From Cavia porcellus (Eukaryota; Chordata; Mammalia; Rodentia; Caviidae), in the NCBI RefSeq assembly GCF_034190915.1, contig NW_026947501.1, positions 5,580,001 through 5,644,000 of the forward strand: a DNA stretch of 64,000 bases, written 5' to 3'. The notes under the pieces were generated by a model that was given only the letters and a program-made list of their open reading frames with translations, searched no databases and was not told where the DNA came from. Positions 24,066 through 37,605 of this stretch are shown one piece after another (position 1 is the stretch's first letter; every line of letters starts with the position of its first letter). The translations under genes were made by a program, and so were the position numbers.

Positions 24066-26560
24066 TAATCAGAGTGGCTGAATCAGGATAGGCAGTAAGT
24101 GGCAAAGTAGGATGGAGAAAAGCACCAGGGGTGGTCAGCATGGGGAGGGCAAGAAACATGGAGTGGCAATGTAGGATAGGTTTCTGAAAAACATCGTGTT
24201 GTGGTGCGCATTGTAAGGGTTGCTTAAAGGCCCTTCACTAGTAGGAGTGAGAAAAACATCAGGGGTGTTGTGCATCGGATTGCCTGAAATACGATAGGCA
24301 GTAAGTGACAATGTAGGAAGGAGAAAAGCACCAGGGGTGGTCAGCATGTAGAGGTCAGGAAACGTTCAGGAGGCAAATAGGGTAGGTTTCTGAAAAACAT
24401 CGCCAGGTGTTGCGCATTGTAAGGCTTTCTAACAGGCCATTCAATAGTAGGCTTGAGAAAAACATCACGGGGTGGTGTTAATCAGAGGGCCTGAATTAGG
24501 TTAGGCAGTGAGTGGCAATGTAGGATGGACAAAATCACCATGGGTTGGTCAGCCTGGGGAGGTCAGGAAACATGCATTGCCAATGTAGGATAGGTTTCTG
24601 AAACCACCGCAGGGTTATGCCCATTGTAAGGGTTTCTAACAGGCCATTGAATGTTAGGAGCAAGAAAAACATCGCAGTGTGGTATGAATCGGAGGGGATG
24701 AATCAGATTAGCCAGAAAGTGGCAATGTAGGATGGAGAAAAGCACCAGGGGTGGTCAGCATGGGGAGGGCAAGAAACATGGAGTGGCAACGTAGGATAGG
24801 CTTCTGAAAAACATCGCAGGGTGGTGCGCATTGTAAGGGTTTCTAAAAGGCCATTCACTAGTAGGAGTGAGAAAAACATCACCGGGTGGTGTGAATCGGA
24901 GGGCCTGAATCTGAATAGGCAGTGAGTGGCAATATAGGATGGAGAAAAGCACCACGGCGTGGTCGGCATGGGGAAGTCAGGAAACATGCAGTGGCAATGT
25001 AGGAGAGGTTTCTGAAAAAAATAGCGGGTCGGTACGCATTGTAAGGGTTTCTTACACGCCATTCACTAGTAGGAGTGAGAAAAACATCATGTGGTGGTGT
25101 GAATCGGAGGGCCTGAATGAGGATAGGCAGTGAGTGGCAATGTAGGATGGAGTAAAGCTCCAATGGCCCGTCAACATGGGGAGGTCAGGAAACTTGCAGT
25201 GGAAATGTACAATTGGTTTCTGAAAAACATCGCCCGGTGGTGCACATTGTAAATTTTCTAACAGGCCATTCAGTAGTAGGAGTCAGAAAAACATCAGGGG
25301 TGGTGTGAATCGGAGGTCCTGAATTAGGATAGGCAGAGAGTGACAATGTAGGATGGAGAAAAGCACCATGGGTTGGTCAGCATGCGGAGGTCAGGAAACA
25401 TGCAGTGGCAATGTAGGATAGGTTTCTGAAAAACATCGCGGGGTGGTGCGCATTGTAAGGGTTTCTAACAGACAGTTCACTAGTAGGAGTGAGAAAAACA
25501 TCAGGGGGGGTGCGAATTGGAGGGCCTGAATTATGATAGGCAGTGAGTGGCAATGTAGGAAGGAGAAAAGCACCACGGGGTGGTCAGCGTGGACAAGTCA
25601 GGAAACATGCAATGACGATGTAGGTTAGTTTTCTCAAAAACATCGTGGGGTGGTGCGAATTGTAAGCATTTCTAACAGGCCATTCACAAGTAGGTGTGAG
25701 AAAAACATCACAGGGTTGTGCGAATCAGACGCCCTGAATCAGGATAGGCAGTGAGTGGCAATGTAGGATGTAGAAAAGCACCACGGGTTGATTAGGATGT
25801 GGAAGTCAGGAAACATGCAGGGACAATGTAAGATAGGTTTCTCAAAAAAATCGCTTGTTGGTTCCCATTGAAAGGGTTTCTAACAGGCCATTCACTAGTA
25901 GGAGTGAGAAAAACATCATGGGGTTGTGTGAATTGGAGGGGCTGAATTAGGAGAGGCAGTGAGTGGCAATGTAGGATGGAGAAAAGCACCACGGGGTGGT
26001 AAGCATGGAGATGTCAGGAAACATGCAGTGGCAATGTAGGATGTGTTTCTGAAAATTATCCCGGGGTGGTGTGCATTGTAAGGGTTTTTAACAGGCCATT
26101 CACATGTAGGAATGAGAAAAACATCACGGGGTTGTGTGAATCGGAGGGCCTGAATTAGGATAGGCACTGAGTGGCAATGTAGGAAAGAGAAAAGCACCAC
26201 GGTGTGGTCAGCATGGGGAAGTCAGGAAACATGCAGTGGCAGTGTAGGATAGGTTTCTGAAAAACATCGCGGGGTGGTGCGCATTGTAAGGGTTTCCAAC
26301 AGGCCCTTCACTAGTAGGAGTGCGAAAGACATTACGGGGTGGTGTGAATTGGAGGGCCTTAATTAGGATAGGCAGGGAGTGGCAATGTAGGATGGAGAAA
26401 AGCACCATGGGATGGTCAGCATGGGGAGGTCAGGAAACATGCAGTGCCAATGTAGGATAGGATTCTGAAAAACATCACGGAGTGATGTGCACTGTAAGGG
26501 TTTCTAACAGGCTATTCACTAGTAGGGGCGAGAAAAACATCACGGTGTGGTGTGAATCGG
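24066..26560 (+). repeat. Diverged monomers with no clear long unit
   Basis: About 12 monomers sit between domains B and C. Local similarities exist: GGGCAAGAAACATGGAGTGG occurs at ~24148 and ~24768, about three monomers apart. A last alpha-beta pair lies at ~25790-26200. I see no block repeated elsewhere over several monomers. These copies differ from one another more than copies in A or C, as expected for an older or less homogenised segment. Confidence 0.65.
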
Positions 26561-27750
26561 AGGGGCTGAATCACGATAGGCAGTAAGTGGTAATGTAGGA
26601 TGGAGAAAAGCACCAGGGATGGTCAGCATGGGGAGGGCAGGAAATATGAAGTGGCAATGTAGGATAGGTTTCTGAAAAACATCGTGGGGTGGTGCGCATT
26701 GTATGGTGTTTTAAAGGCCCTTCCCCAGTAGGAGTGAGAAAAACATCACAGGTTGGTGTGTATCGCAGGGCCTGAATCAGGATAGACAGTGAGTGGCAAT
26801 GTAAAATTGAGAAAAGCACCATGGGGTGATCAGCATGTGGAGATCAGGAAAAATGCAGTGGCAATGTAGGATAGGTTTCTGAAAAACATCACAGGGCGGT
26901 GCGCATTGTAAGGTTTCTAACAGGAAATTTACTAGTAGGAGTGAGAAAAACATCACGGGGTGGTGTGAAGCGGAGGGCCTAAATCAGGATAGGCTGTGAA
27001 TTGCAATGTAGGATGGAGAAAAGCACCACGGACTGGTCAGGACGGGGAAGTCAGGAAACATGCAGTGACTATGTAGGATAGGTATCTGAAAAACATTGTG
27101 GGGTGGTGCGCATTGTAAGGGTTTCTAACAGACCATTAACTTGTAGGAGTGAGAACTACATCATGAAGTGGTGTGAATCGGAGGGCCTGAATCAGGATAG
27201 GCAGTGAGTGGTAATGTAAAATGGAGAAAAGCAACACGGGTTGGTCATCATGGGGAGGTCAGGAAACATGTATTGGCAATGTAGGACAGGTTTCTGAAAA
27301 ATATCGCGGGGTGTTGTGAATTGTAAGGTTTTCTAAGAGGCCATTGACTAGTAGGAGCGAGAAAAACATCACCACGGTGTGGTGTGAATCAGAGGGGCTG
27401 AATCAGTATAGGCAGTAAGTGGCAATGTAGGATGGAGAAAAGCACCAGGGGTGGTCAGCATGGGGAGGGCAGGAAACATGCAGTGGCAATGTAGGATATT
27501 TTTCTTAAAAACATCACGGGGTAGTGCGCATTGTAAGGGTTTTAAAAGGCCATTCATTGGTAGGAGTAAGAAAAACATCACGGAGTGGTGTGAATCAGAA
27601 GTTCTGAATTAGTATGGGCAGAGATTGGCAATGTAGCATGGATAAAAGCACCAGAAGGTGGTCAGGATGGGGAGGTCACGAAACATGCAGTGGCACTGTA
27701 TGATAGGTTTCTGGAAAACATCACGGGGTGGTGTGCACTGTAAGTGTTTC
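26560..27750 (+). repeat. Domain C block related to 30,088-31,068
   Basis: It is aligned through AAAATTGAGAAAAGCACCA (26803/30331, offset 3528), the GTGTTGTGAATTGTAAGG monomer (27305/30625, offset 3320) and AGAAGGTGGTCAGG (27653/30971, offset 3318). One monomer near 26840-27046 is missing from the partner. This is the most diverged recognisable relative of the domain C unit. Confidence 0.65.
27444..27455 (+). other. Shortened dyad variant ACCA-GGGG-TGGT
   Basis: A one-base deletion common from 17.9 kb onward changes ACCACGGGGTGGT to ACCAGGGGTGGT. The result is still a perfect, 4-bp, inverted repeat. Confidence 0.5.
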
Positions 27751-29572
27751 TAACAGGCCATTCACTAGCAGCACTGAGAAAAACATCACGGGGTGGTGTG
27801 AATCGGAGGTCCTGAATTAGAATATGCAGTGAGTGGCAATGTAAAATTGAGAAAAGCACCACGGGATGATCAGCATGGGGATGGCAGGAAACATGCAGTG
27901 GCAATGTAGGATAGGTTTCTGAAAAACATCGCAGGGTGGTGAGCATTGTAAGGATTCTAACAGGAAATTTACTAGTAGGACTGAGAAAAACATGACGGGG
28001 TGGTGTGAATCGGAGGGCCTGAATCAGGATAGGCAGTGAATGGCATTGTAGGATAGAGAAAAGCACCACGGGGTGGTAAGGATGGGGAATTAGGAAACAT
28101 GCAGTGGCAATGTAGGATAGGATTCTGAAAAACATCGCGGTGTGGTGCGCATAATAAGGTTTTCTAACAGACCATTAACTAGTAGGAGTGAGAAAAATAT
28201 CACGGGGTGGTTTGAATCAGAGGGCCTGAATTATGATAGGCAGTGAGTGGCTATGTAGGATGGAGAAAAGCAACACGGGGTGGTCAGCATGCGGATGTCA
28301 GGAAACATGCAGAGGTAATGTAGGATAGGTTTCTGAAATACATGGCGGGGTGGTGCCCATTGTAATGGTTTCTAACAGGCCATTCACTATTAGAAGTGAG
28401 AACTACATCATGGTGTGGTGTGAATCGGAGGTCCTGAATCAGGATAGGCAGTGAGTGATAATGTAAAATGGAGAAAAGCACCACGTGTTGGTCATTCTGG
28501 GGATGTCAAGAAACATGCAGTGGCAATGTAGGATAGGTTTCTGAAAAACATCGCGGGGTGGTGAGAATTGTAATGGTTTCTAACAGGCCATTCACTAGTA
28601 GGAGTGAGAAAAACATCACGGGGCGGTGTGAATCCAAGGGCCTGAATTAGGATAGGCAGTGAGTGGCAATGAAGGATGGAGGAAAGCACCACGGTTTGGA
28701 CATCAAGGGGAGGTCAGGAAACATGCATTGGAAATGTAGGACAGGTTTCTGAAAAATATCACGGGGTGTTGCGAATTGTAAGGTTTTCTAACATGCCATT
28801 GACTAGTAGGAGCGAGAAAAACATCACGGTGTGGTGTGAATCAGAGGGGCTGAATCAGGATAGGCAGTAAGTGGCAAAGTAGGATGGAGAAAAGCACCAG
28901 GGGTGGTCAGCATGGGAGGGCAGGAAACATGCAGTGGCAATGTAGGATATTTTCCTGAAAAACATCACGGGGTGGTGCGCATTGTAAGGGTTTCTAACAG
29001 GCCATTCATTGGTAGGAGTGAGTAAAACATCACGGGGTTTTGTGACTCAGATGTTCTGAATTACGATAGGCAGTGATTGGCAATGTAGCATGGAGAATAC
29101 CACCAGAAGGTGGTCAGGATGGGGAGGTCAGGAAACATGCAGTGGCACTGTAGCATAGGTTTCTGAAAAACATCTCGGGGTGGTGCGCATTGTAAGAGTT
29201 TCTAACAGGCCATTCACTAGTAGGAGTGAGAAAAACATCACAGGGTGGTGTGAATCGGAGGTCCTGAATTAGGATATGCAGTGAGTGGCAAGGTAGGATG
29301 AAGAAAAGCAACACGGGGTGGTCAGCATGGTGAGGTCAGGAAACATGCAGTGGCAATGTAGGATAGGTTTCTGAAAAAGAACGCGGGTGGTGGGAATTGT
29401 AAGGGTTTCTAACAGGCCATTCACTAGTAGGAGTGAGAAAAACATCACTGGGTGTTGTGAGTCAGAGGGCCTGAATATGTATAGGCAGTGAGTGGCAATG
29501 TAGGATGGAGAAAAGCACCACGGGGTGTTCAGAATGGGGAGGTCAGGAAACATGCAGTGGCAATATAGCATA

Positions 29573-29589
29573 GGTTTTGAAAATCATCG
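29573..29589 (+). repeat. Marker variant of domain C monomers (2-bp deletion)
   Basis: GGTTTTGAAAATCATC lacks the TC of the usual GGTTTCTGAAAAACATC. It occurs near 29573, 31439, 33306, 36830, 37657, 40143, 44289 and 47607 and nowhere else that I see. It serves as a clean tag for tracing the copying history of domain C. Confidence 0.8.
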
Positions 29590-30966
29590 CGTGGTGGTGC
29601 GCATTGTACGTGTTTCTAACAGGCCATTCAATAGTAGGAGTGAGAAAAACATCACGGGGTGGTTTGAATCGGAGGGCCTGAATTATGATAGGCAGTGTGT
29701 GGCAATGTAGGATGGAGAAAAGCAACACGGGGTGGTCAGCATGGGGAGGTCAGGAAACACGCAGTGGCAATGTAGGATAGGTTTCTGAAAAACAACACGG
29801 GTGGTGCATATTGTAAGGGTTTTTAACTGGCCATTCACTAGTAGGAGTGAGAAAAACATCACTGGGTGGTGTGAATCCGAGGGCCTGAATCAGGATAGGC
29901 TGTGAGTGGCAATGTAGGATGGAGAAACGCAACAAGGGGTGGTCAGCATGGGGAGGTCAGGAAACATGCAGTGGCAATGAAGGATAGGTTTCTGAAAAAC
30001 TTTGCGGGGTGGTGCCCATTGTAAGGGTTTCTAACAGGCCATTCACTAGTAGGAGTGAGAAAAACATCATCGTGTGGTGTGAATCAAAGGGCTTTAATCA
30101 GGATAGACAGTGAGTGGTAATGTAGCATGGAGAAAAGCACCACATGTGGTCAGCATGGGGAGGGCAGGAAACATGCTGTGGCAATGTAAGATAGGTTTCT
30201 GAAAAAAATCGTATGGTGGTGCGCATTGAAATGTTTTCTAACAGGCCATTCACTAATAGGAGTGAGAAAAACATCACAGGTTGGTGTGTATCGGAGGGCC
30301 TGAATCAGGATAGGCAGTGAGTGGCAATGTAAAATTGAGAAAAGCACCACGGGGAGATCAGCATGGGGAGGTCAGGAAACATGCAGTGGCAATGTAGGAT
30401 AGGTATCTGAAAAACATCGTGGGGTGTGCGCATTGTAAGGGTTTCTAACAGGGCATTAACTCGTAGGAGTGAGAACTACATCACGAAGTGGTGTGAATCG
30501 GAGGGCCTGAATCAGGATAGGCAGTGAGTGGTAATGTAAAATGGCGAAAAGCACCACGGGTTGGTCATCATTGGGAGGTCAAGAAACATCCAGTGGCAAT
30601 GTAGGATAGGTTTCTGAAAAACATCGCGGGGTGTTGCGAATTGTAAGGTTTTCTTAAAGGCCATTGACTAGTAGGAGCGAGAAAAACATCACGGTATGGT
30701 GTGAATCAGAGAGGCTGAATCAGGATAGGCAGTAAGTGGCAATGTAGGATGGAGAAAAGCACCAGGGGTGGTCAGCATGGGGAGGGGAGGAAACATGCAG
30801 TGGCAATGTAGGATATTTTTCTGAAAAACATCACGGGGTGGTGCGCATTGTAAGGGTTTCTAACAGGCCATTCATTGGTAGGAGTGAGAAAAACATCATG
30901 GGGTGGTGTGAATCAGATGTTCTGAAATAGGATAGGCAGTGATTGGCAATGTAGCATGGAGAAAAG

Positions 30967-30978
30967 CACCAGAAGGTG
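30967..30978 (+). other. Dyad variant CACC-AGAA-GGTG, domain C
   Basis: The domain C variant replaces the central GGG but still leaves a perfect 4-bp dyad with an AGAA loop. It recurs at about 27649, 29101, 32629, 32835, 35528, 38427, 39466, 39672, 41536, 42574, 43612, 43818, 45680 and 46720. Confidence 0.5.
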
Positions 30979-32003
30979 GTCAGGATGGGGAGGTCACGAA
31001 ACTTGCAGTGGAACTGTAGGATAGGTTTCTGAAAAACATCGCGGGGTGGTTCGCATTGTAAGTGTTTCTAACAGGCCATTCACTAGTAGGAATGAGAAAA
31101 ACATCACGGGGTGGTGTGAATCAGAGGTCCTGATTTAGGATATGCAGTGAGTGGCAATGTAGGATGGAGAAAAGCACCACGGGGTGGTAACGATGGGGAG
31201 GTCAGGAAACATGCAGTGGCAATGTTGGATAGGTTTCTGAAAAAGAACGTGTGTGGTGGGCATTGCAAGGTTTTCTAACAGGCCATTCACTAGTAGGAGT
31301 GAGAAATACATCACGGGGTGTTGTGAATCAGAGGGCCTGAATCTGTATAGGCAGTGAGTGTCAATGTAGGATGGAGAAAAGCACCACGGGTTGTTCAGCA
31401 TGGGGAGGTCAGGAAACATGCAGTGGCAATATAGCATAGGTTTTGAAAATCATCGCGGGGTGGTGCGCATTGTACGTGTTTCTAACAGGCCATTCAATAG
31501 TAGGAGTGAGAAAAACATCACGGGGTGGTTTGAATCGGAGGGCCTGAAATATGATAGGCAGTGTGTGGCAATGTAGGATGGAGAAAAGCAACAGGGGGTG
31601 GTCAGCATGGGGAGGTCAGGAAACACGTAGTGGCAATGTAGGATAGGTTTCTGAAAAACAACGCGGGTGGTGCATATTGTAAGGGTTTCTAACTGGCCAT
31701 TAACTAGTAGGAGTGAGAAAAACATCACGGGGTGGTTTGAATCGGAGGGCCTGAATTATGATAGGCAGTGTGTAGCAATGTAGGATGGAGAAAAGCAACA
31801 CGGGGTGGTCAGCATGGGGAGGTCAGGAAACACGTAGTGGCAATGTTGGATAGGTTTCTGAAAAACATCGTGGGGTGGTGCGCATTGTAAGGGTATCTAA
31901 CAGGCCATTAGCTAGTAGGAGTGAGCAATACATCACAGTTTGGTGTGAATCAGAGGGACTGAATCAGGATAGGCAGTGAGTGGTAATGAAAAATGGAGAA
32001 TGC

Positions 32004-35000
32004 ACCACAGGTTGGTCAGCATGGGGTGGTCATGAAAAATGCAGGGGCAATGTAGGATGGGTTTCTGAAAAACATCGAGGGGTGATGAGAATTGTAAGGG
32101 TTTCCAACAGGCCATTCACTAGTAGGAGTGAGAAAAACATCACGGGGCGGTGTGAATCCGAGGGCCTGTATTGGGATAGGCGGTGAGTGGCCATGAAGGA
32201 TGGAGAAAAGCACCACGGTTTGGTCATCATGGGGAGGTCAGGAAACATGCATTGGGAATGTAGGACAGGTTTCTGAAAAACATCGAGGGGTGCTGCAAAT
32301 TGTAAGGTTTTCTAACAGGCCATTGAATAGTAGGAGCGAGAAAAATATCACGGTGTGGTGTGAATCAGAGGGGCTGAATCAGGATAGGCAGTAAGTGGCA
32401 ATGTAGGATGGAAAAAAGCACCAGAGGTGGTCAGCATGGGGAGGGCAGGAAACTTGCAGTGGCAATGTAGGATATTTTTCTGAAAAATATCACGGGGTGG
32501 TGCGCATTGTAAGGGTTTCTAACAGGCCATTCATTGGTAGGAGTGAGAAAAACATCACGGGGTGGTGTGAATCAGATGTTCTGAATTAGGATAGGCAGTG
32601 ACTGGCAATGTAGCATGGAGAAAAGCACCAGAAGGTGGTCAGGATGGGGAGGTCACGAAACATGCAGTGGCACTGTAGGATAGGTTTCTGAAAAACATCA
32701 CGGGGTGGTGCACATTGTAAGTGTTTCTAATAGGCCATTCACTAGTAGGAGTGAGAAAAACATCACAGGGTGGTGTGAATCAGATGTTCTGAATTAGGAT
32801 AGGCAGTGATTGGCAATGTAGCATGGAGAATACCACCAGAAGGTGGTCAGGATAGGGAGGTCAGGAAACATGCAGTGGCACTGTAGGATAGGTTTCTGAA
32901 AAACATTGCGGGGTGGTGCGCATTGTAAGAGTTTCTAACAGGCCATTCACTAGTAGGAGTGAGAAAAACATCACGGGGTGGTGTGCATCGGAGGTCCTGA
33001 ATTAAGATATGCAGTGAGTGGCAATGTAGGATGAAGAAAAGCACCACGTGGTGGTCAGCATGGTGAGGTCAGGAAACATGCAGTGGCAATGTAGGATAGG
33101 TTTCTGAAAAAGAACGTGTGTTGTGGGCATTGTAAGGGTTTCTAACAGGCCATTCACTAGTAGGAGTGAGAAATACATTACGGGGTGTTGTGAATCAGAG
33201 GGCCTGAATCTGTATAGGCAGTGAGTGGCAATGTAGGATGGAGAAAAGCACCACGGGTTGTTCAGCATGGGGAGGTCAGGAAACATGCAGTGGCAATATA
33301 GCATAGGTTTTGAAAATCATCGCGGGGTGCTGCGCATTGTACATGTTTCTAACAGGCCATTCAATATTAGGAGTGAGAAAAACATCACGGGGTGGTTTGA
33401 ATCGGATTGCCTGAATTATGATAGGCAGTGTGTGGCAATGTAGGATGGAGAAAAGCAACACGGGGTGGTCAGCATGGGGAGGTCAGGAAACACGCAGTGG
33501 CAATGTAGGATAGGTTTCTGAAAAACAACGCGGGTGGTGCATATTGTAAGGGTTTCTAACTGGCCATTCACTAGTAGGAGTGAGAAAAACATCACGGGGT
33601 GGTGTGAATCCTAGGGCCTGAATCAGGAAACGCTGTGAGAGGCAATGTAGAATGGAGAAAAGCAACAAGGGGTGGTCAGCATGCGGAGGTCAGGAAACAT
33701 GCAGTGGCAATGAAGGATAGGTTTCTGAAAAACATTGCGGGGTGGTGCCCATTGTAAGGTTTTCTAACAGGCCATTCACTAGTAGGAGTGAGAAATACAT
33801 CATGGTGTGGTGTGAATCAAAGGGCCTGAATCAGGATAGACAGTTAGTGGTAATGTAGCATGGAGAAAAGCACCACGGTTGGTCAGCATGGGGAGGGCAG
33901 GAAACATGCTGTGGCAATGTAAGATAGGTTTCTGAAAAAAATCGTATGGTGGTGCGCATTGAAACGGTTTCTAACAGGCCTTTCACTAAAAGGAGTGAGA
34001 AAAATATCACAGGTTGGTGTGTATCGGAGGGCCTGAATCAGGATAGGCAGTGAGTGGCAATGTAAAATTGAGAAAAGCACCACGGGGTGATCAGCATGGG
34101 GAGGTCAGGAAACATGCAGTGGCAATGTACGATAGGTATCTGAAAAACATCGAGGGGTGTGCGCATTGTAAGGGTTTCTAAAAGGCCATTAACTTGTAGG
34201 AGTGAGAACTACATCACGAAGTGGTGTGAATCGGAAGGCCTGAATCAGGATAGGCAGTGAGGGGTAATGTAAAATGGCGAAAAGCACCACGGGTTGGTCA
34301 TCATTGGGAGGTCAAGAAACATCCAGTGGCAATGTAGGATAGGATTCTGAAAAACATCGCGGGGTGTTGCGAATTGTAAGGTTTTCTAACAGGCCATTGA
34401 CTAGCAGGAGCGAGAAAACATCACGGTGTGGGGTGAATCAGAGTGGCTGAATCAGGATAGGCAGTAAGTGGCAATGTAGGATGGAGAAAAGCACCAGGTG
34501 TGGTCAGCATGGGGAGGGCAGGAAACATGCAGTGGCAATGTAGGATATTTTTCTGAGAAACATCATGGGGTGGTGCACATTGTAAGGGTTTCTAACAGGC
34601 CATTCATTGGTAGGAGTGAGAAAAACATCACGGGGTGGTGTGAATCAGAGGTCCTGATTTAGGATATGCAGTGAGTGGCAAAGTAGGATGGAGAAAAGCA
34701 CCACGGGGTGGTAAGGATGGGGAGGTCAGGAAACGCAGTGGCAATGTTGGATGGGTTTCTGAAAAACATCGTGGGGTGGTGCGCATTGTAAGGGTATCTA
34801 ACAGGCCATTAGCTAGTAGGAGTGAGCAATACATCACGGTGCGGTGTGAATCAGAGGGCCTGAATCAGGATAGGCAGTGCGTGGTAATGTAAAATGGAGA
34901 AAGCACCACAGGTTGGTCAGTATGGGGTGGTCATGAAAAATGCAGTGGCAATGTAGGATGGGTTTCTGAAAAACATCGCGGGGTGGTGAGAATTGTAAGG

Positions 35001-35540
35001 GTTTCTAACAGGCCATTCACTAGTATGAGTGAGAAAAACATCATGAGGCGGTGTGAATCCGAGGGCCTGAATTAGGATAGGCGGTGAGTGGCAATGAAGG
35101 ATGGAGAAAAGCACCACGGTTTGGTCATCATGGTGAGGTTAGGAAACATGCATTGGGAATGTAGGACAGGTTTCTGAAAAAGATCGCGGGGTGTTGCAAA
35201 TTGTAAGGTTTTCTAACAGGCCATTGACTAGTAGGAGCGAGAAAAATATCACGGTGTGGTGTGAATCAGGGTGGCTGAATCAGGATAGGCAGTAAGTGGC
35301 AATGTAGGATGGAGGAAAGCACCAGGGGTGGTCAGCATGGGGAGGGCAGGAAACATGCAGTGGCAATGTAGGATATTTTTCTGAAAAATATCAAGGGCTG
35401 GTGCGCATTGTAAGGGTTTCTAACAGGCCATTCATTGGTAGGAATGAGAAAAACATCACGGGGTGGTGTGAATCAGATGTTCTGAATTAGGATAGGCAGT
35501 GACTGGCAATGTAGCATGGAGAAAAGCACCAGAAGGTGGT
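32004..35540 (+). repeat. Older, shorter relative of the 4,146-bp 20-mer
   Basis: It aligns to about 38841-42585 at offset 6837, rising to 7045 after an additional monomer in the later copy (~34.1-34.7 kb). Landmarks include the monomers at 32847/39684, 33276/40113, 33483/40320, 33883/40720, 34917/41962 and 35540/42585. Base differences are more frequent than between the two 4,146-bp copies. Confidence 0.75.
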
Positions 35541-37605
35541 CAGGATGGGGAGGTCACGAAACATGCAGTGGCACTGTAGGATAGGTTTCTGAAAAACATT
35601 GCGGGGTGGTGCACATTGTAAGTGTTTCTAACAGGCCATTCACTAGTAGGAGTGAGAAAATTATCACGGGGTGGTGTGAATTGGAGGTCCTGAATCAGGA
35701 TATACAGTGAGTGGCAATGTAGGATGGAGAAAAGCACCACGGGCTGGTAAGGATGGGGAGGTCTGGAAACATGCAGTGGCAATGTAGGATAGGTTTCTGA
35801 AAACATCTTGGGGTGGTGCGCATTGTAATGGTATCCAACAGGCCATTAGCTAGTAGGAGTGAGAAATACATCATGGTGTGGTGTGAATCAGAGGGCCTGA
35901 ATCAGGATAGGCAGTGAGTGGTAATGTAAAATGGAGAAAGCACCACAGGTTGCTCAGCATGGGGTGGTCATGAAAAATGCAGTGGCAATGTAGGATAGGT
36001 TTCTGAAAAACATCGCGGGGTGGTGAGAATTGTAAGAGTTTCTAACAGGCCATTCACTAGTAGGAGTGAGAAAAACATCACGGGGCGGTGTGAATCCGAG
36101 GGCCTGAATTAGTATAGGCGGTGAGTGGCATTGAAGGATGGAGAAAAGCACCATGGTTTGGTCATCATGGGGAGGTCAGGAAACATGCATTGGCAATGTA
36201 GGACAGGTTTCTGAAAAACATCGCGGGTTGTTGCCAATTGTAAGGTTTTTTATCAGGCCATTGACTAGTACGAGCGAGAAAAACATCACGATGTGGTGTG
36301 AATCAGAGGCGATGAATCAAGTTAGGCAGTAAGTGGCAATGTAGGATGGAGAAAATCACCAGGGGAGGTCAGCATGGGGATGGCAGGAAACATGCAGTGG
36401 CAATATAGGATAATTTTCTGAAAAACATCACAGGGTGGTGCGCATTGTAAGGGTTTCTTACAGGCCATTCACAAGGAGGAGAGAGAAAAACATCACGGCG
36501 TGGTGTGAATCAGACGTTCTGAATTACGATAGGCAGTGATTGGCAATGTAGCAGGAAGAAAAGCTCCACAAGTTGGTCAGGATGGGGAGGTTAGGAAACA
36601 ACCAGTGGCAATATAGGATAGGTTTCTGAAAAACATCGCCTGGGTGGTGCGCATTGTAAGTGTTTCTAACAGGCCATTAAATAGTAGGAGTCAGAAAAAC
36701 ATCCCGGGCTGGTGTGAATCAGAGGTCCTGAATTAGGATAGGCAGTGAGTGGCAATGTAGGATGAAGAAAAGCACCACGGGGTGTTCAGCATGGGGAGGT
36801 CAGGAAACATGCAGTGGCAATGTAGGATAGGTTTTGAAAATCATCGCGGGGTGGTGCGCATTGTACGTGTTTCTAACAGGCCATTCAATAGTAGGAGTGA
36901 GAAAAACATCACAGGGTGGTTTGAATCGGAGGGCCTGAATTACGATAGGCAGTGTGTGGCAATGTAGGATGGAGAAAAGCAACACGGGGTGGTCAGCATG
37001 GGGAGGTCAGGAAACACGCAGTGGCAATGTAGGATAGGTTTCTGAAAAACAAATCGGGTGGTGCGCATTTTAAGGGTTTGTTACAGGCCATTCACTGATA
37101 GGAGTGAGAAAAACATCACGGGGTGGTGTGAATCCGAGGGCCTGAATCAGGATAGGCAGTGAGTGGTAAGGTAGCATGAAGAAAAGCACCAGGGGTGGTC
37201 AGCATGGGGAGGTCAGGAAACATGCCGTGGCAATGTAAGATAGGTTTCTGAAAAAAATTCGTTTGGTGGTGCGCATTGAAATGGTTCCTAACAAGCCATT
37301 CACTATTAGGAGTGAGAAAAACATCAGGGGTGGTGTGAATCAGAGGGCCTGTATTAGGATAGGCAGTGAGTGGCAATGAATGATGGAGAAAGCACCACTG
37401 GGTGGTCAACATGTGGACGTCAGGAAACATGCAGTGACAATGTAGAATAGGTTTCTAAAAAACATCGCGGATGGTGAGAATTGTAAGGGTTTCTAACAGG
37501 CCATTCACTAGTAGGAATGAGAAATACATCATGGTGTGGTGTGAATCGGAGGCCCTGAATTAAGATAGAAAGTGAGTGGCAATGTCAGATGGAGAAAAGC
37601 ACCAC
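35541..37605 (+). repeat. Interlude block, copy 1 (matches 46,731-48,382)
   Basis: It follows the 20-mer relative and matches 46731-48382 at offset 11191, changing to 10777 after about 35806. The 414-bp change equals two monomers present here (about 35.8-36.2 kb) and absent from the later copy. Shared rare variants include CGGGTTGTTGCCAATTGTAA (36224/47001), AGCTCCACAAGTTGGTCAGG (~36563/47340), TCGCCTGGGTGG (~36637/47414) and AAAAAAATTCGTTT (~37251/48028). Confidence 0.8.

Larger units (their letters stand above)
28480..32003 (+). repeat. Domain C unit of ~17-18 monomers, older copy
   Basis: It matches 32004 onward first at offset 3524 (28492/32016, 28676/32200) and then at 3733 from about 29114 on, because the later copy has one more AATCAGATGTTCTG-type monomer. 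A shorter 9-mer period of about 1866 bp also runs through it (29269/31135/33002), marked by GAAAAAGAACG and GGTTTTGAAAATCATC monomers. Confidence 0.7.
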
